A stretch of DNA of 64,000 bases from Microlunatus sagamiharensis. Lineage in GTDB: Bacteria > Actinomycetota > Actinomycetes > Propionibacteriales > Propionibacteriaceae. The stretch spans positions 1,302,001 to 1,366,000 of the forward strand of contig NZ_LT629799.1 in NCBI RefSeq assembly GCF_900105785.1. Reading direction: 5' to 3'. The translations under genes were made by a program, and so were the position numbers. The notes under the pieces were generated by a model, which was not told the origin of the DNA, did not search any database, and saw nothing but the letters and a program-made list of their open reading frames with translations. Shown here piece after piece: positions 21,219-29,924 of this stretch (within the stretch, counting starts at the first letter, position 1; each line of letters begins with the position of its first letter).

Positions 21219-22408
21219 TCAGAGCCGGGGACCGTACGTCTCCACCGCGTTGGCCGCGCGGACGCGGTCGCGGACCGTCGCCGGCAGGGTCGTCAGCGCG
21301 TGCTTGGGGTCGTCGAAGTCCCAGTGCGGGTAGTCGGAGCTGAACATCAGCGTGCGCTCCGCGTGCACGACCTCGCAGAGCGTGTGCAGGTGCGCGCGGC
21401 GGGCCGGCTCCGGCATCGGCTGGGTCGTGAAGCGCACGTGGTCGACGATGTACTCGCTCGGCAGCCGGCGCAGCCAGGGCACCTCGTCGCGCAGGCCGCG
21501 GACGTTCTTGTCCAGGCGCCACATGACGTCGGGCAGCCAGCCGATGCCGCCCTCGGTGACGACGACCTTGAGCGCGGGGAAGCGCTCGAACACCCCGTGG
21601 CACACGAGGCTCACGACGTTGGCGGCGAACACCTGCGACAGACCGGTGTGCCACTCGACGTAGTAGGTGGGGCTGCCGCCCGCCCAGGCCGGCGAGGTGC
21701 GGAAGATGCCCTCGCCCGAATTGGGGTGGAGCGTCACCGGCAGCCCGGCCTCGGCGGCCGCGGCGTAGACGGGGTAGAAGTGCCGGTCGCCGAGCAGCAC
21801 GTCGGTCATGGGCAGCAGCACGGCGACGAAGCGCTCGTCGGCCGCGCAGCGACGGATCTCGGCTGCGGCCCGCTCGGGGTCGCGGGCGCCGACGGTGATC
21901 GTCCCGCGGTAGCGGTCGTCGGCGGAGAGCCACGTCGTGGCGAGCCAGTCGTTGTACGCGGCGGCGATCAGCGCGGCGTTGTCCGGGTCGGGCATGGCCC
22001 CCAGGCCGAGCACCTCGCCGCCGATGAGGACGGCCCGGTCGACGCCGAGCCCGTCGAGCAGCTGGTGGGCCGTGTGGGACGGGTCGGCGCCGGGGCGGCG
22101 CCCTCGGGCGAGGCCGCGTCGGCGCGCAGCACGCCGGCCTGGTTGACGAACAGGGTGTTGCGCGGCACCGAGACGACCTCGTGGTGACCGCTCGCGGTGA
22201 GCGAGCGCCGCTCGTCGAGCCCGAGGCGGCGGGCGCCCGCGGCGCTCAGGTGCGGCCGGAGCGAGGCCATGCCCTCGGCCATGATCGGGTGCACGTCGCA
22301 GTCGACGAGTCGGTAGGTGGTGGATCCGTCGGCGGCCGGGTCGGCGGCCGGGTCGGTGGTGGGTTCGGTGGTGGGATCAGCGGTGGGGACGGGCAGCGTG
22401 GTGGACAC
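21219..22408 (-). pseudogene. Amidohydrolase (Amidohydro_2 family), frameshifted
   Basis: A metal-dependent TIM-barrel hydrolase split by one frameshift. The first part (GTG 22408, strong GAGGAGG site) reads through LVDCDVHPIMAEGM to ADAASPEGAAP; the second frame resumes at ADPSHTAHQLLDG and runs to 21219 with TLHPNSGEG and FSSDYPHWDFDDP. One base must be added near 22092-22095 (a GGGG run on the plus strand) to restore about 396 residues. The N-terminal linker carries five 12-base repeat units. It may be a true pseudogene or a consensus error. The substrate is unknown; the divergent Rieske gene shares its promoter region. Confidence 0.85.
22329..22390. repeat. 12-bp minisatellite in the amidohydrolase N-terminus
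   Basis: Five imperfect 12-base units (GTCGGCGGCCGG twice, then GTCGGTGGTGGG-like units) encode a linker of DPAA/DPTT/EPTT tetrapeptides. The length is likely variable between strains. Confidence 0.65.
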
Positions 22409-22455
22409 GGGTCCTCCTCGTCGTTGCGGAGACGGTCGATGTCCGGCAGGCTATC

Positions 22456-22473
22456 GCGCAAATCGATTTGCGC
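22456..22473. promoter_or_regulatory. Perfect 18-bp palindrome between amidohydrolase and Rieske genes
   Basis: GCGCAAATCGATTTGCGC lies between the divergent starts (48 bases from one, 27 from the other). The AATCGATT core is like LacI-family operators elsewhere in this window, but the flanks differ, so a separate regulator (TetR or LacI) is as likely. Confidence 0.65.
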
Positions 22474-22500
22474 AACGATGCTCAAGCGAGGGGTCGACGG

Positions 22501-22884
22501 ATGGAACGGCACGTGGGGTCGCTCGAGGAGCTGCGGCGCGAGGGGTCGCGCGTCGTCGACGTCGACGGGCGCCCGGTCGTCGTCCTGAGCGTCGGCGACG
22601 AGCTCTTCGCGGTCAGCGGACGCTGCCCTCACATGGGGGCGCCGATGTGCGCAGGGTCGGTCGGCGGGACCCTCGTCGCGTCCGCCCCGGGTGAGCTCGT
22701 GTACGGCCGCCACGAGCGGGTCCTGCGTTGCCCGTGGCACGGCTGGGAGTTCGACCTGGAGACCGGCCGGTCGCTGCTCGAGCCGCGCCGGGTCGGCTTG
22801 CGGACGTTCGAGGTCACGTGCGTTGACGGGCAGGTGGTGCTACGCACGCCCGACCGGGGCGGTTCACGAGCCCAGGACGGGTGA
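22501..22884 (+). CDS. Rieske [2Fe-2S] domain protein
   Basis: A 127-residue single-domain Rieske ferredoxin. Cluster ligands are Cys42-His44 (CPHMG) and Cys77-His80 (CPWHGWEFD), and the insertion between them (YGRHERVLR) is typical of small dioxygenase-type ferredoxins. ATG 22501 has GAGGGG upstream. It is divergent from the amidohydrolase, so the two may serve one oxidation-hydrolysis pathway. No oxygenase or reductase is present here. Confidence 0.92.
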   Translation: MERHVGSLEELRREGSRVVDVDGRPVVVLSVGDELFAVSGRCPHMGAPMCAGSVGGTLVASAPGELVYGRHERVLRCPWHGWEFDLETGRSLLEPRRVGLRTFEVTCVDGQVVLRTPDRGGSRAQDG

Positions 22885-22985
22885 CCTCGGGCGTTCGGGC
22901 CGCCGCAGAGGCAGGGCGGGCGAGGTGCTTCCGGCACGAGCGGCGCCCACCGGAGGTCGAGGGGCGGGCCGGAGGAGGCGAGTTC

Positions 22986-24278
22986 TCACGACGGCACCTG
23001 CTCGACGGTGCCCCGGTGGCGCGCGCGCTCGGCGGCCCAGACCGTCGCGTGGGTGTGCAGGCTGGTCCGCGGCGAGGTGAGCACCAGGCCGGGGTCGTCG
23101 GCGGCGACGGCGGCGAGGAAGCTCCGGGTCAGCGCCGCGTCCGCACCGAGGTGGCCCTCGCCGGCCAACGGGTCGGTCGGGTCGACGACCTGCGTCGTCG
23201 TCGTGCGGCCGGTCAGGAACTCGAACACCGACACCGTGTAGCCGTCGCCCTCCAGCGTCCCGCGCGTGCCGAAGACGCGGGTGCGCCGGAACCCCATCGG
23301 GGTGAAGGCCGTCATCGTGAGCGAGGCGGTCACGCCCCCGGCGTACTCGATGTTCACCACCTGGTGGTCGACCACGTCGTTGTCGCAGGCGTACACGCAG
23401 CGCCCGTACGGGCCCTCCTCCAGCGCGCGGGTGACCGACTCCTCGGTCACGTCGAGGGCCAGGACCGACAGCGGCCAGCGCCGCGCCGCCTCCTCGTGCA
23501 CGTGGTCGAGGTAGATCTTCCGAGCCGAGTAGGGGCAGCCCGGCTCGACCGCGCACGAGAGGCACCGTTCCCCGGCTCCCTCGGGCCGGTTCTCCGGACG
23601 GAAGTGCGTCAGGCTGCCGAACGACGACACCCGCGTCGCCGGAGCGCCGACCACGTCGCAGAGCCAGTCGACGTCGTGGCAGCACTTCGCCAGCAGCATC
23701 GGGCTCGAGGTGTCCTCCCGGCGCCAGCTCCCACGCACGTAGGAGTGCGCCTGGTGCCACCAGCCGACCGGCTCGAGGTGCTCGACGCTGACGACGTCGC
23801 CGATCGCCCCGCTGGCGAGGACGTCCTTCACCGTCTGCGTGTACGGCGAGTAGCGCAGCACGTGCGCGACGCAGACGATCACCCCGGCGCGCTCGGCGGC
23901 CGTGACGATCCGGGCCGCCTCCTCCTCGGTCGGGGCCATCGGCTTCTCGAGCAGCAGGGGGAGCCCGCGGTCGAGAAAGGCCAGCGCGGGCTCGGTGTGC
24001 TGGCGGTCCGGCGTGGCGACGACCACGGCGTCGACGTCGAGGTCGGGCAGGGCGAGCAGGTCGCGCCAGTCGGCCACGGCCCGGTGGTCCGGGACGCCGA
24101 GCTCGGCGGCCGCCGCCGCCCGGCGGTCCGCGCGGGGTTCGGCGACCGCGGTGACGACCGACCGGCCGGACAGCAGGCCCTCCCGGGCGTACGTCATGCC
24201 GCGCGACCCGGCGCCGACGACGGCCAGGCGGACCGGTGCGGACCCGTCGGGCGCGGTCCTGCGGAGCTGCTCCTGCAT
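22986..24278 (-). CDS. Gfo/Idh/MocA family oxidoreductase (Cys-rich insertion type)
   Basis: A 430-residue NAD(P)-dependent dehydrogenase. The Rossmann motif is VRLAVVGAGSRGMTYA and the EKP signature is LLEKPMAPTEEE. The middle holds KCCHDVDWL and a cysteine-rich insertion CLSCAVEPGCPYSARKIY found in one Gfo/Idh subgroup. GGAGG lies eight bases before ATG 24278. It is the last gene of the sugar ABC operon, 25 bases after the nucleoside hydrolase, so it likely oxidises the imported sugar or its derivative. Confidence 0.92.
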   Translation of the reverse strand: MQEQLRRTAPDGSAPVRLAVVGAGSRGMTYAREGLLSGRSVVTAVAEPRADRRAAAAAELGVPDHRAVADWRDLLALPDLDVDAVVVATPDRQHTEPALAFLDRGLPLLLEKPMAPTEEEAARIVTAAERAGVIVCVAHVLRYSPYTQTVKDVLASGAIGDVVSVEHLEPVGWWHQAHSYVRGSWRREDTSSPMLLAKCCHDVDWLCDVVGAPATRVSSFGSLTHFRPENRPEGAGERCLSCAVEPGCPYSARKIYLDHVHEEAARRWPLSVLALDVTEESVTRALEEGPYGRCVYACDNDVVDHQVVNIEYAGGVTASLTMTAFTPMGFRRTRVFGTRGTLEGDGYTVSVFEFLTGRTTTTQVVDPTDPLAGEGHLGADAALTRSFLAAVAADDPGLVLTSPRTSLHTHATVWAAERARHRGTVEQVPS

Positions 24279-24303
24279 GTCGCGGTCCTCCTGGACGGTC
24301 GGG

Positions 24304-25242
24304 TCAGAGCCTGCGCAGGCAGGCGGCGAGATGGGCGGCGAAGGCCGGTGCGTCCACGCGCGTGGCGATCCGGGCGTTGACCTCCGGGTCGTCCGGACCC
24401 ACCCCGAGGTCGGCGACGAGGACCCCGCGGGCCGGGCCCTCCAGCTGGACCTCGAGGTGCGCGCCCCTCAGCCCGAGCAGGTCGGGCTGCGTCACCGCGG
24501 CGACGGCGAGCGGGTCGTGGAGCGGGCAGGACGTCGTGCCCGGGTCCTCGGTGGCGGCCAGGTGGTCGATCCACGCGGTCGTCGCCCGGCCCGCGAAGGA
24601 GGTGAAGGCGTGCGGGTCCGCGGCCATCGCCTCGGCGTGGCTCCGCTCGACGCGGACCTGGCGGGTGACGTCGAGGCCGACCCAGGTCGCGACGACAGCG
24701 CTCTGCAGCACGACCCGGGCGGCCGCAGGGTCCACCCAGACGTTGAACTCGCCGGGCATCCGCCCGGAGCCGGTCGTCTGCGTGAAGACCCCGCCCATGA
24801 CCACCAGCGCGCCGAGGCCGGCCGCGAAGCCGGGGTCGAGGAGCATGGCGAGGGCCACGTTGGTCAGCGGCCCGACGGCGACGACGGTGACCTCGCCGGG
24901 GTGCGCGCGCACCAGCTCGGCGAGCGCGACGGAGGCGTGCGGCGGGGTCGAGCGCAACTCGACACCGGGCGGCAGGGCGCCCTGCCGGCGGGCCGGCTCG
25001 AGCAGCGGACGGGTCGCACCCGCGCGGACCTCCACCTCGGGGCGTCCCATCCGGTCGAGCAGCTCGAGGGTGAGCGTCGTGGCCGTGGCGACGTCGGTGT
25101 TGCCGTTGACCGTCGTGACGAGACGCAGGTCGATCCCGGGATCGCCGAGGGCGAGCGCCAGCGCGAAGCCGTCGTCGATGTCGCTGCCCGGCGCTCCCAT
25201 CGCGAGGTCGGTGTCGAGGGCGACCAGGCGCGGGTCCCTCAC
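24304..25242 (-). CDS. Nucleoside hydrolase (inosine-uridine preferring family)
   Basis: It cleaves the N-glycosidic bond of a ribonucleoside or a similar N-glycoside. The 312-residue protein has the aspartate cluster in LDTDLAMGAPGSDIDDGFAL (a stretched version of DTDxGxDDA), VTTVNGN, VAVGPLTNVALAM and GEFNVWVDPAAA with the calcium-binding Asp. GTG 25242 overlaps the stop of the ManA-like gene (GTGA). Its place in an ABC sugar operon suggests the imported ligand may be a nucleoside or other N-linked sugar. Confidence 0.92.
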   Translation of the reverse strand: MRDPRLVALDTDLAMGAPGSDIDDGFALALALGDPGIDLRLVTTVNGNTDVATATTLTLELLDRMGRPEVEVRAGATRPLLEPARRQGALPPGVELRSTPPHASVALAELVRAHPGEVTVVAVGPLTNVALAMLLDPGFAAGLGALVVMGGVFTQTTGSGRMPGEFNVWVDPAAARVVLQSAVVATWVGLDVTRQVRVERSHAEAMAADPHAFTSFAGRATTAWIDHLAATEDPGTTSCPLHDPLAVAAVTQPDLLGLRGAHLEVQLEGPARGVLVADLGVGPDDPEVNARIATRVDAPAFAAHLAACLRRL

Positions 25243-26444
25243 CCGGCCCAGCCCGGTGCGAGGAGGGCGGCCTCGGGGTGGAGGTTGGGACCCGAGAACA
25301 CGTACGCCGTGAACGGCTCCGTCCCGGTGCTGCGGACCTCGGTGCCCCGGGTCGCGGCGGCGTGGACCACCAGGGCCTCGTCCTCGCCCGGACGGCCCCC
25401 CGCGAGCTCGACCCCGCCCCAGGTAGCGCTCCCGGTCCAGGCGAAGACGCTGTAGGCGCCGGGCTCGACCACGGTCGTGGCCGCGCCCGGCGCGAGCACC
25501 AGGCGCTGCCCGCTGAAGCGCGTGCTGCCGTGGAAGACCCAGTCGCGCCGGGCTTCGGGGGTGGAGGCCGGGTGCGGGAGCGGCCGGAGGTGGGCGCGGG
25601 CGAAGAGGTCGGGGTCGCCGTTGCGCGCCCAGTCGACGAAGGCCAGCGGCGCGCGCTCGGCCCACGCCTCGCGGTCGACGGGGGCGACGTCCTTGTAGAG
25701 CAGCTGGTCCTTGTCGATGATCTTGCCGGCGTTGAGGGCCTGGAACATCGACAGCACGTCGGAGTCCTCCTGGAGCTCGAGCGTGAGCGCGGTACCGGGC
25801 CCGTGCAGGACCCCGGAGGGCACCATGAAGCCCTCGCCGGGCACCTGCAGGTAGGCCTGGCTGGTGGTCAGCACCAGGTCGGAGTCCCAGGCGACGAGGT
25901 GGGGGAGCAGTGCCTCCTCCCGCGGACCGCGGGCGACGTGGGGCTGCACGCCCAGGAACGTCTCCGGGTGCGCGCCCTGGTCGGCGCCGGGCAGGAAGTG
26001 GTACGCCTCGTCCTTCTGGTGCCGGCCCACGCGGGCGGCGTACTCCTGAGCCGGGTGCACGTGGAAGGGCAGCCGGGCTGCGTAGTCGAAGATCTTGGCC
26101 AGCCGCCCGAGGCCGGCGGGGTGGGTGGCCGCGTACTCCTCGCCCAGCACGAGGGCCGGCTGCTCCCGGACGAGGTCGGCGAGCAGCAGGTGCCTGCCGT
26201 CCGGCGTCCGGAGCGCGGAGAGCCCCTCGTCGGGGTGCGGCACCGCGTTGTCCGCCGGCGTCGTGGACGCGAGCCAGCGCTCGCAGACCGCACCCCGAAC
26301 CCCGAGGTCGTACGCGTCCTCGGCCAGACCGAGCCGGCGTCCCGGTGGGAGGAACGACCGGGCCACCCACGCCGGCTCGAGCGCGAGCACCCCGCCCGCG
26401 TCCTCGACCAGCCGCCGTACCCACTCCTCGCGCACCGGGCTCAC
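25239..26444 (-). CDS. Cupin protein related to class I mannose-6-phosphate isomerase
   Basis: A 401-residue cupin-fold protein. FHVHPAQEY with the following KDEAYHFLPG supplies the zinc ligands as in ManA-type isomerases, and the second cupin (FSGQRLVLAPG, EPGAYSVFAWTG) is at the C-terminus. It probably isomerises a sugar or a sugar phosphate; true ManA activity is not certain because overall resemblance is distant. GTG 26444 lies seven bases after the permease stop. Confidence 0.75.
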   Translation of the reverse strand: MSPVREEWVRRLVEDAGGVLALEPAWVARSFLPPGRRLGLAEDAYDLGVRGAVCERWLASTTPADNAVPHPDEGLSALRTPDGRHLLLADLVREQPALVLGEEYAATHPAGLGRLAKIFDYAARLPFHVHPAQEYAARVGRHQKDEAYHFLPGADQGAHPETFLGVQPHVARGPREEALLPHLVAWDSDLVLTTSQAYLQVPGEGFMVPSGVLHGPGTALTLELQEDSDVLSMFQALNAGKIIDKDQLLYKDVAPVDREAWAERAPLAFVDWARNGDPDLFARAHLRPLPHPASTPEARRDWVFHGSTRFSGQRLVLAPGAATTVVEPGAYSVFAWTGSATWGGVELAGGRPGEDEALVVHAAATRGTEVRSTGTEPFTAYVFSGPNLHPEAALLAPGWAG

Positions 26445-26451
26445 CCGGCGA

Positions 26452-27510
26452 TCATCCCTTGAGCCCGCTCACCGAGATCCCCTGGATGAAGCGGCGCTGG
26501 AAGATGATGAACACGATGATCATCGGCAGCGTGGCGATCACCGAGCCGGAGAAGAGCACGTCCCACTGGGTGCGCTTCTCGACCACGAACAGGGCGAGCC
26601 CCAGCGGGGCCGTGTACTTGTCCGGGCTGCTGACGATGATCAGCGGCCAGAAAAAGTCCTCCCAGGCGCCCTGGAAGGTGAAGATCCCCGTCGCCGCCAG
26701 CGCGGGCCCGCACAGCGGCAGCACCACGCGGAAGTAGATCGAGAACTCGTTCGCGCCGTCGATCCGTGCCGCGTCGAGCAGCTCGTCGGGGATCGAGACC
26801 ATGTACTGCCGCAGCAGAAAGATCCCGAACGCGCTGACCACCCCGGGCATGATCAGGCCCCAGTAGGAGTCGAGCCAGCCCGAGCCGCCCTGCCCGAGGA
26901 TGTTGTTGCCGCCGAACAGCGGGATGTGCTTGATCACCAGGTAGTTGGGGATCAGCGTGATCTGCCCGGGGATCATCATCGTGGCCAGGAAGAGCAGGAA
27001 GATCACGTTCTTGCCCGGGAACTCGCGCTTGGCGAAGACGTACGCCGCCAGCGAGTTGAAGAACAGCTGCAGCACCGTCACCGAGCAGGCGACGAACGCG
27101 CTGTTCAGGAACCAGCGCCACGCCTGCGGGCTCTCGTCGCCCTTGAGCGGCCCCACGCCGAGGAACTTCTGGTAGCCCGAGCTGCTCGGGTTCTCCGGGA
27201 TCCAGTGCGGCGGCCAGGAGAAGATGTCGCCGATGTTCTGGAAGGACGCGCTGATCAGCCACGCGAACGGCGCGACGAAGAGGATCGCCGTCGGCACGAG
27301 GATGACGTAGGCGAGCCAGTACCAGCGCGAGCGCCGCTTCTTGCGGGGCGGGACGGTGACGTCGGCGTTGACGAAGACCGCCTCGGTGGCCTCCGGCGCG
27401 ACCGCCTCGCGCTCGTCCGCGACCGTGCTGGGCGTGCCGGGGTCCGGGACGACCTCCCGCACGGCGCGCGGCGCGCGAGCCGTCCTCCTCCGCTCGGCGA
27501 AGCCGCTCAC
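26452..27510 (-). CDS. Sugar ABC transporter permease, MalG type
   Basis: A 352-residue inner-membrane permease. About 60 N-terminal residues are cytosolic and charged, followed by six hydrophobic segments. The EAA-loop for the ATPase is DAARIDGANEFSIYFRVVLP. GTG 27510 overlaps the MalF-type stop (GTGA). The operon has no ATPase, so a shared MsiK-type ATPase encoded elsewhere must power it, as is usual in actinobacteria. Confidence 0.94.
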   Translation of the reverse strand: MSGFAERRRTARAPRAVREVVPDPGTPSTVADEREAVAPEATEAVFVNADVTVPPRKKRRSRWYWLAYVILVPTAILFVAPFAWLISASFQNIGDIFSWPPHWIPENPSSSGYQKFLGVGPLKGDESPQAWRWFLNSAFVACSVTVLQLFFNSLAAYVFAKREFPGKNVIFLLFLATMMIPGQITLIPNYLVIKHIPLFGGNNILGQGGSGWLDSYWGLIMPGVVSAFGIFLLRQYMVSIPDELLDAARIDGANEFSIYFRVVLPLCGPALAATGIFTFQGAWEDFFWPLIIVSSPDKYTAPLGLALFVVEKRTQWDVLFSGSVIATLPMIIVFIIFQRRFIQGISVSGLKG

Positions 27511-28466
27511 GCGTCCCCCTTCCGGTAGATCCGCAGCTGGATGACGGTGAAGATCAGCAGGATCGCCAGCAGCCCGAACGAGAGGGTGCTCGCGTAGCCG
27601 AACTCGTAGAACTTGAAGGCCGCCTGGTAGATGAAGAACACGACGGTCGTCGTCTTCTCAGCCGGGCCGCCACTGGTCATGACGAAGATTTGGGTGAAGA
27701 CCTGGAACGCGCCGATGATGCCGATCACCGCGAGGAAGAGCGTCGTCGGACGCAGCATCGGCACCGTGATGTGGATCAGCCGGGAGAAGCCGCCGGCACC
27801 GTCGACCTTCGCCGCCTCGTACAGGTCCTCGGGGATCGCCTGCAGCGCGGCCAGGTAGATGACCATGGAGAAGCCGACGCCCGACCAGATGCTCATCAGG
27901 ATCACCGCCGGCATCGCGAGCTGCTGGTCGGAGAGGAACAGCAGCGGCTTGTCGATGATCGTGCTCTTGAGCAGGTAGTAGTTGAACAGCCCGAAGTCAC
28001 CGTTGTAGAGCCACTTCCACAAGATCGCCACGACCACGAACGGGGTCACGACCGGCAGGAAGTAGAGCGTGCGCAGGAAGCCGCGGCCGCGCAGCGGCAG
28101 GTTCAGCAGCAGCGCGACGAGCAGGCCGATGGCCATGGTGATCGGGACCGACACCGCCGTGAAGTAGAAGGTGTTGACGATCGCGCCGCGGAACGCCTCG
28201 TCGTGGATCATGTCGTCGTAGTTGCGCAGCCCGACGAAGGGCGTCTCCGGCTCGAGGGCGTTCCACTCGTGGAAGGTCAGGTAGAAGGCGAAGACCAGCG
28301 CGAACACGGTGAAGACCATGAAGAGCAGCAGCGGCACCGACAGGAAGGCGTACGCGCTCCAGCTGCGCCGGGCCCGCCACCAGACGGACTTCTTCGGACG
28401 CTCCGGAGGCGTGACCTCCCGCCCCTCCGCGCGGAGGCTCCGCGCGGAGGAGGGGTAGGTGGTCAA
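27507..28466 (-). CDS. Sugar ABC transporter permease, MalF type
   Basis: A 319-residue permease with six hydrophobic segments and the EAA-loop EAAKVDGAGGFSRLIHITVP. The best start is TTG 28466, which overlaps the lipoprotein stop as TTGA; there is no other start before the first membrane segment. A hairpin-forming repeat lies just inside the gene (28421-28457). Confidence 0.92.
   Translation of the reverse strand: MTTYPSSARSLRAEGREVTPPERPKKSVWWRARRSWSAYAFLSVPLLLFMVFTVFALVFAFYLTFHEWNALEPETPFVGLRNYDDMIHDEAFRGAIVNTFYFTAVSVPITMAIGLLVALLLNLPLRGRGFLRTLYFLPVVTPFVVVAILWKWLYNGDFGLFNYYLLKSTIIDKPLLFLSDQQLAMPAVILMSIWSGVGFSMVIYLAALQAIPEDLYEAAKVDGAGGFSRLIHITVPMLRPTTLFLAVIGIIGAFQVFTQIFVMTSGGPAEKTTTVVFFIYQAAFKFYEFGYASTLSFGLLAILLIFTVIQLRIYRKGDA
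28421..28457. repeat. Inverted repeat near the lipoprotein/permease junction
   Basis: Two self-palindromic TCCGCGCGGA units flank a GGC and can pair as a long hairpin just after the start of the MalF-type gene. It may stabilise the upstream lipoprotein mRNA or damp permease translation. Confidence 0.5.
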
Positions 28467-29782
28467 CGCGACCCGAGCCGGTCGAACGTCGAGGCGGTGC
28501 TGTCGAGGGCCTCGGCCGGGGTGAGCTTGCCGAACATCGAGTTGCCGAGCTCGGTGTTGAGCTCCTCGGTGACGCGGGGCCAGTTCTTGTTGGCGATGTT
28601 GTAGTTGACGCCGCACTTCATCAGGTCGGCGAAGCCCTTCAGCACCGGCTTCTCCTGGACCAGCTCGGGGGAGTCGAGCAGGGACGTGCGCGGAGGGAGC
28701 AGCGTGCCCGTGGACTTGTACGTCCAGGTGGCCATGTTCTCGGGCTCGTTCAGGAACTCGATCCACTTCCAGGCGGCGTCCTGCTTCTTGCCCTGGGCGA
28801 ACATCACCAGCGCGTCCCCGGCGATCGTGGTCTTGCAGCCGGCGGTGCCGCTGGGCAGCGGAGCCGTCGCCCACTTGTCCTCGATCTTGGGGAACTCGTC
28901 GTTCAGCGTCCCGGCGAACCAGGAGCCCGCCATGTACATGCCGATCTGGCCCTGGGCAAAGCCGATGCGCGCGTCGTAGGAGTTGGAGTTCAGGTAGTCG
29001 GGCGAGGAGTACTTCGCCAGGCCGACGTAGTAGTCGGCGGCCGCCTTGCCGGCGTCGTTGTTCATCAGGAACGTCTTCTCGTCGGCGCTGAGCAGCTCGC
29101 CGCCGTTCTGCCAGAGCCAGGGGTAGAAGTAGTACTCGGCCTCGGGCGCGAAGACCTGGAAGCCGTACTGCTTCTTGGCCGGGTCGGTCAGCTTCTGCGC
29201 GGCCGCGGTGAACTCGTCCCAGGTCTTCGGCGGCTCGGTGATGCCGGCGGCCTCGAAGAGGTCCTTGCGGTAGTAGAGGCCGGTGGACTCGCCGTCGAAG
29301 GGCAGGCCGTACATCTTGCCGTCGACGGTCGCCTGGGCCCGGAAGGCCGGGACGTAGTCGTCGGGCTTGCTCGTCTCGCTCCGGGCCATGTACGACTCGA
29401 GGTCCACCAGCGCCTTGCGCGGGGCGAAGGTCGCGATGTTGCTGGCGTCGAGGTACGCGGCGTCGGGCGGGTTGCCGCCCGCCACCTGGGTCGTGAGCTT
29501 CTTCTCCGATTCCTCGGCCGGCACGTCCTGGAACTCCACCGTGATGTTCGGGTGCTCGGTCTTGAACTTGGCGTAGAGCGCCTTCATGCCCTTGTCCTGG
29601 CCGACCCACGAGGAGAACGTGATGGTCACCGGCTCGGTCGGCTCGGCCACCGGACCCTGGGCGGTGCTGGGTGCCGCGCCCTCCGTGGAGGGGCTGCCAC
29701 CCCCTCCGCAGGCGGCCGCGAGGGTGAGCGCGCTGCCCGCCGCGAGAAGGGAGATCGTCCGGCGCAACCTGGGGTTCTTCAT
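28463..29782 (-). CDS. Sugar ABC transporter substrate-binding lipoprotein
   Basis: The periplasmic-type (membrane-anchored) binding protein of the transporter: 439 residues with a lipoprotein signal ending at Cys25 (LAAAC) and a SBP-1 fold (FSSWVGQDKGMKALYAKFK, GLPFDGESTGLYYRKDLFEAAG). AAAGGCGG precedes ATG 29782. An operator-like sequence identical to that at the GH10 gene lies 39 bases upstream. The ligand is unknown; xylo-oligosaccharide or another glycoside is suggested by the operator link. Confidence 0.95.
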   Translation of the reverse strand: MKNPRLRRTISLLAAGSALTLAAACGGGGSPSTEGAAPSTAQGPVAEPTEPVTITFSSWVGQDKGMKALYAKFKTEHPNITVEFQDVPAEESEKKLTTQVAGGNPPDAAYLDASNIATFAPRKALVDLESYMARSETSKPDDYVPAFRAQATVDGKMYGLPFDGESTGLYYRKDLFEAAGITEPPKTWDEFTAAAQKLTDPAKKQYGFQVFAPEAEYYFYPWLWQNGGELLSADEKTFLMNNDAGKAAADYYVGLAKYSSPDYLNSNSYDARIGFAQGQIGMYMAGSWFAGTLNDEFPKIEDKWATAPLPSGTAGCKTTIAGDALVMFAQGKKQDAAWKWIEFLNEPENMATWTYKSTGTLLPPRTSLLDSPELVQEKPVLKGFADLMKCGVNYNIANKNWPRVTEELNTELGNSMFGKLTPAEALDSTASTFDRLGSR

Positions 29783-29820
29783 CGAACCGCCTTTCCGAGG
29801 ACGGGCAGGACCACGTCCGC

Positions 29821-29834
29821 CCAAATCGATTGGC
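29821..29834. promoter_or_regulatory. LacI-type operator upstream of the ABC operon
   Basis: CCAAATCGATTGGC has the central CG of LacI-family sites (AATCGATT core). The identical 14-mer occurs at 33005-33018. The likely binder is the LacI protein at 30764. Confidence 0.72.
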
Positions 29835-29924
29835 TAAGGGATGGCTGGGAGACTGCTACACGCCACCCTGAGGTGTCAAGGTTCGGGTCGGTGTCGTGAC
29901 CCGACGGTGACGCGCACCGAGCGG

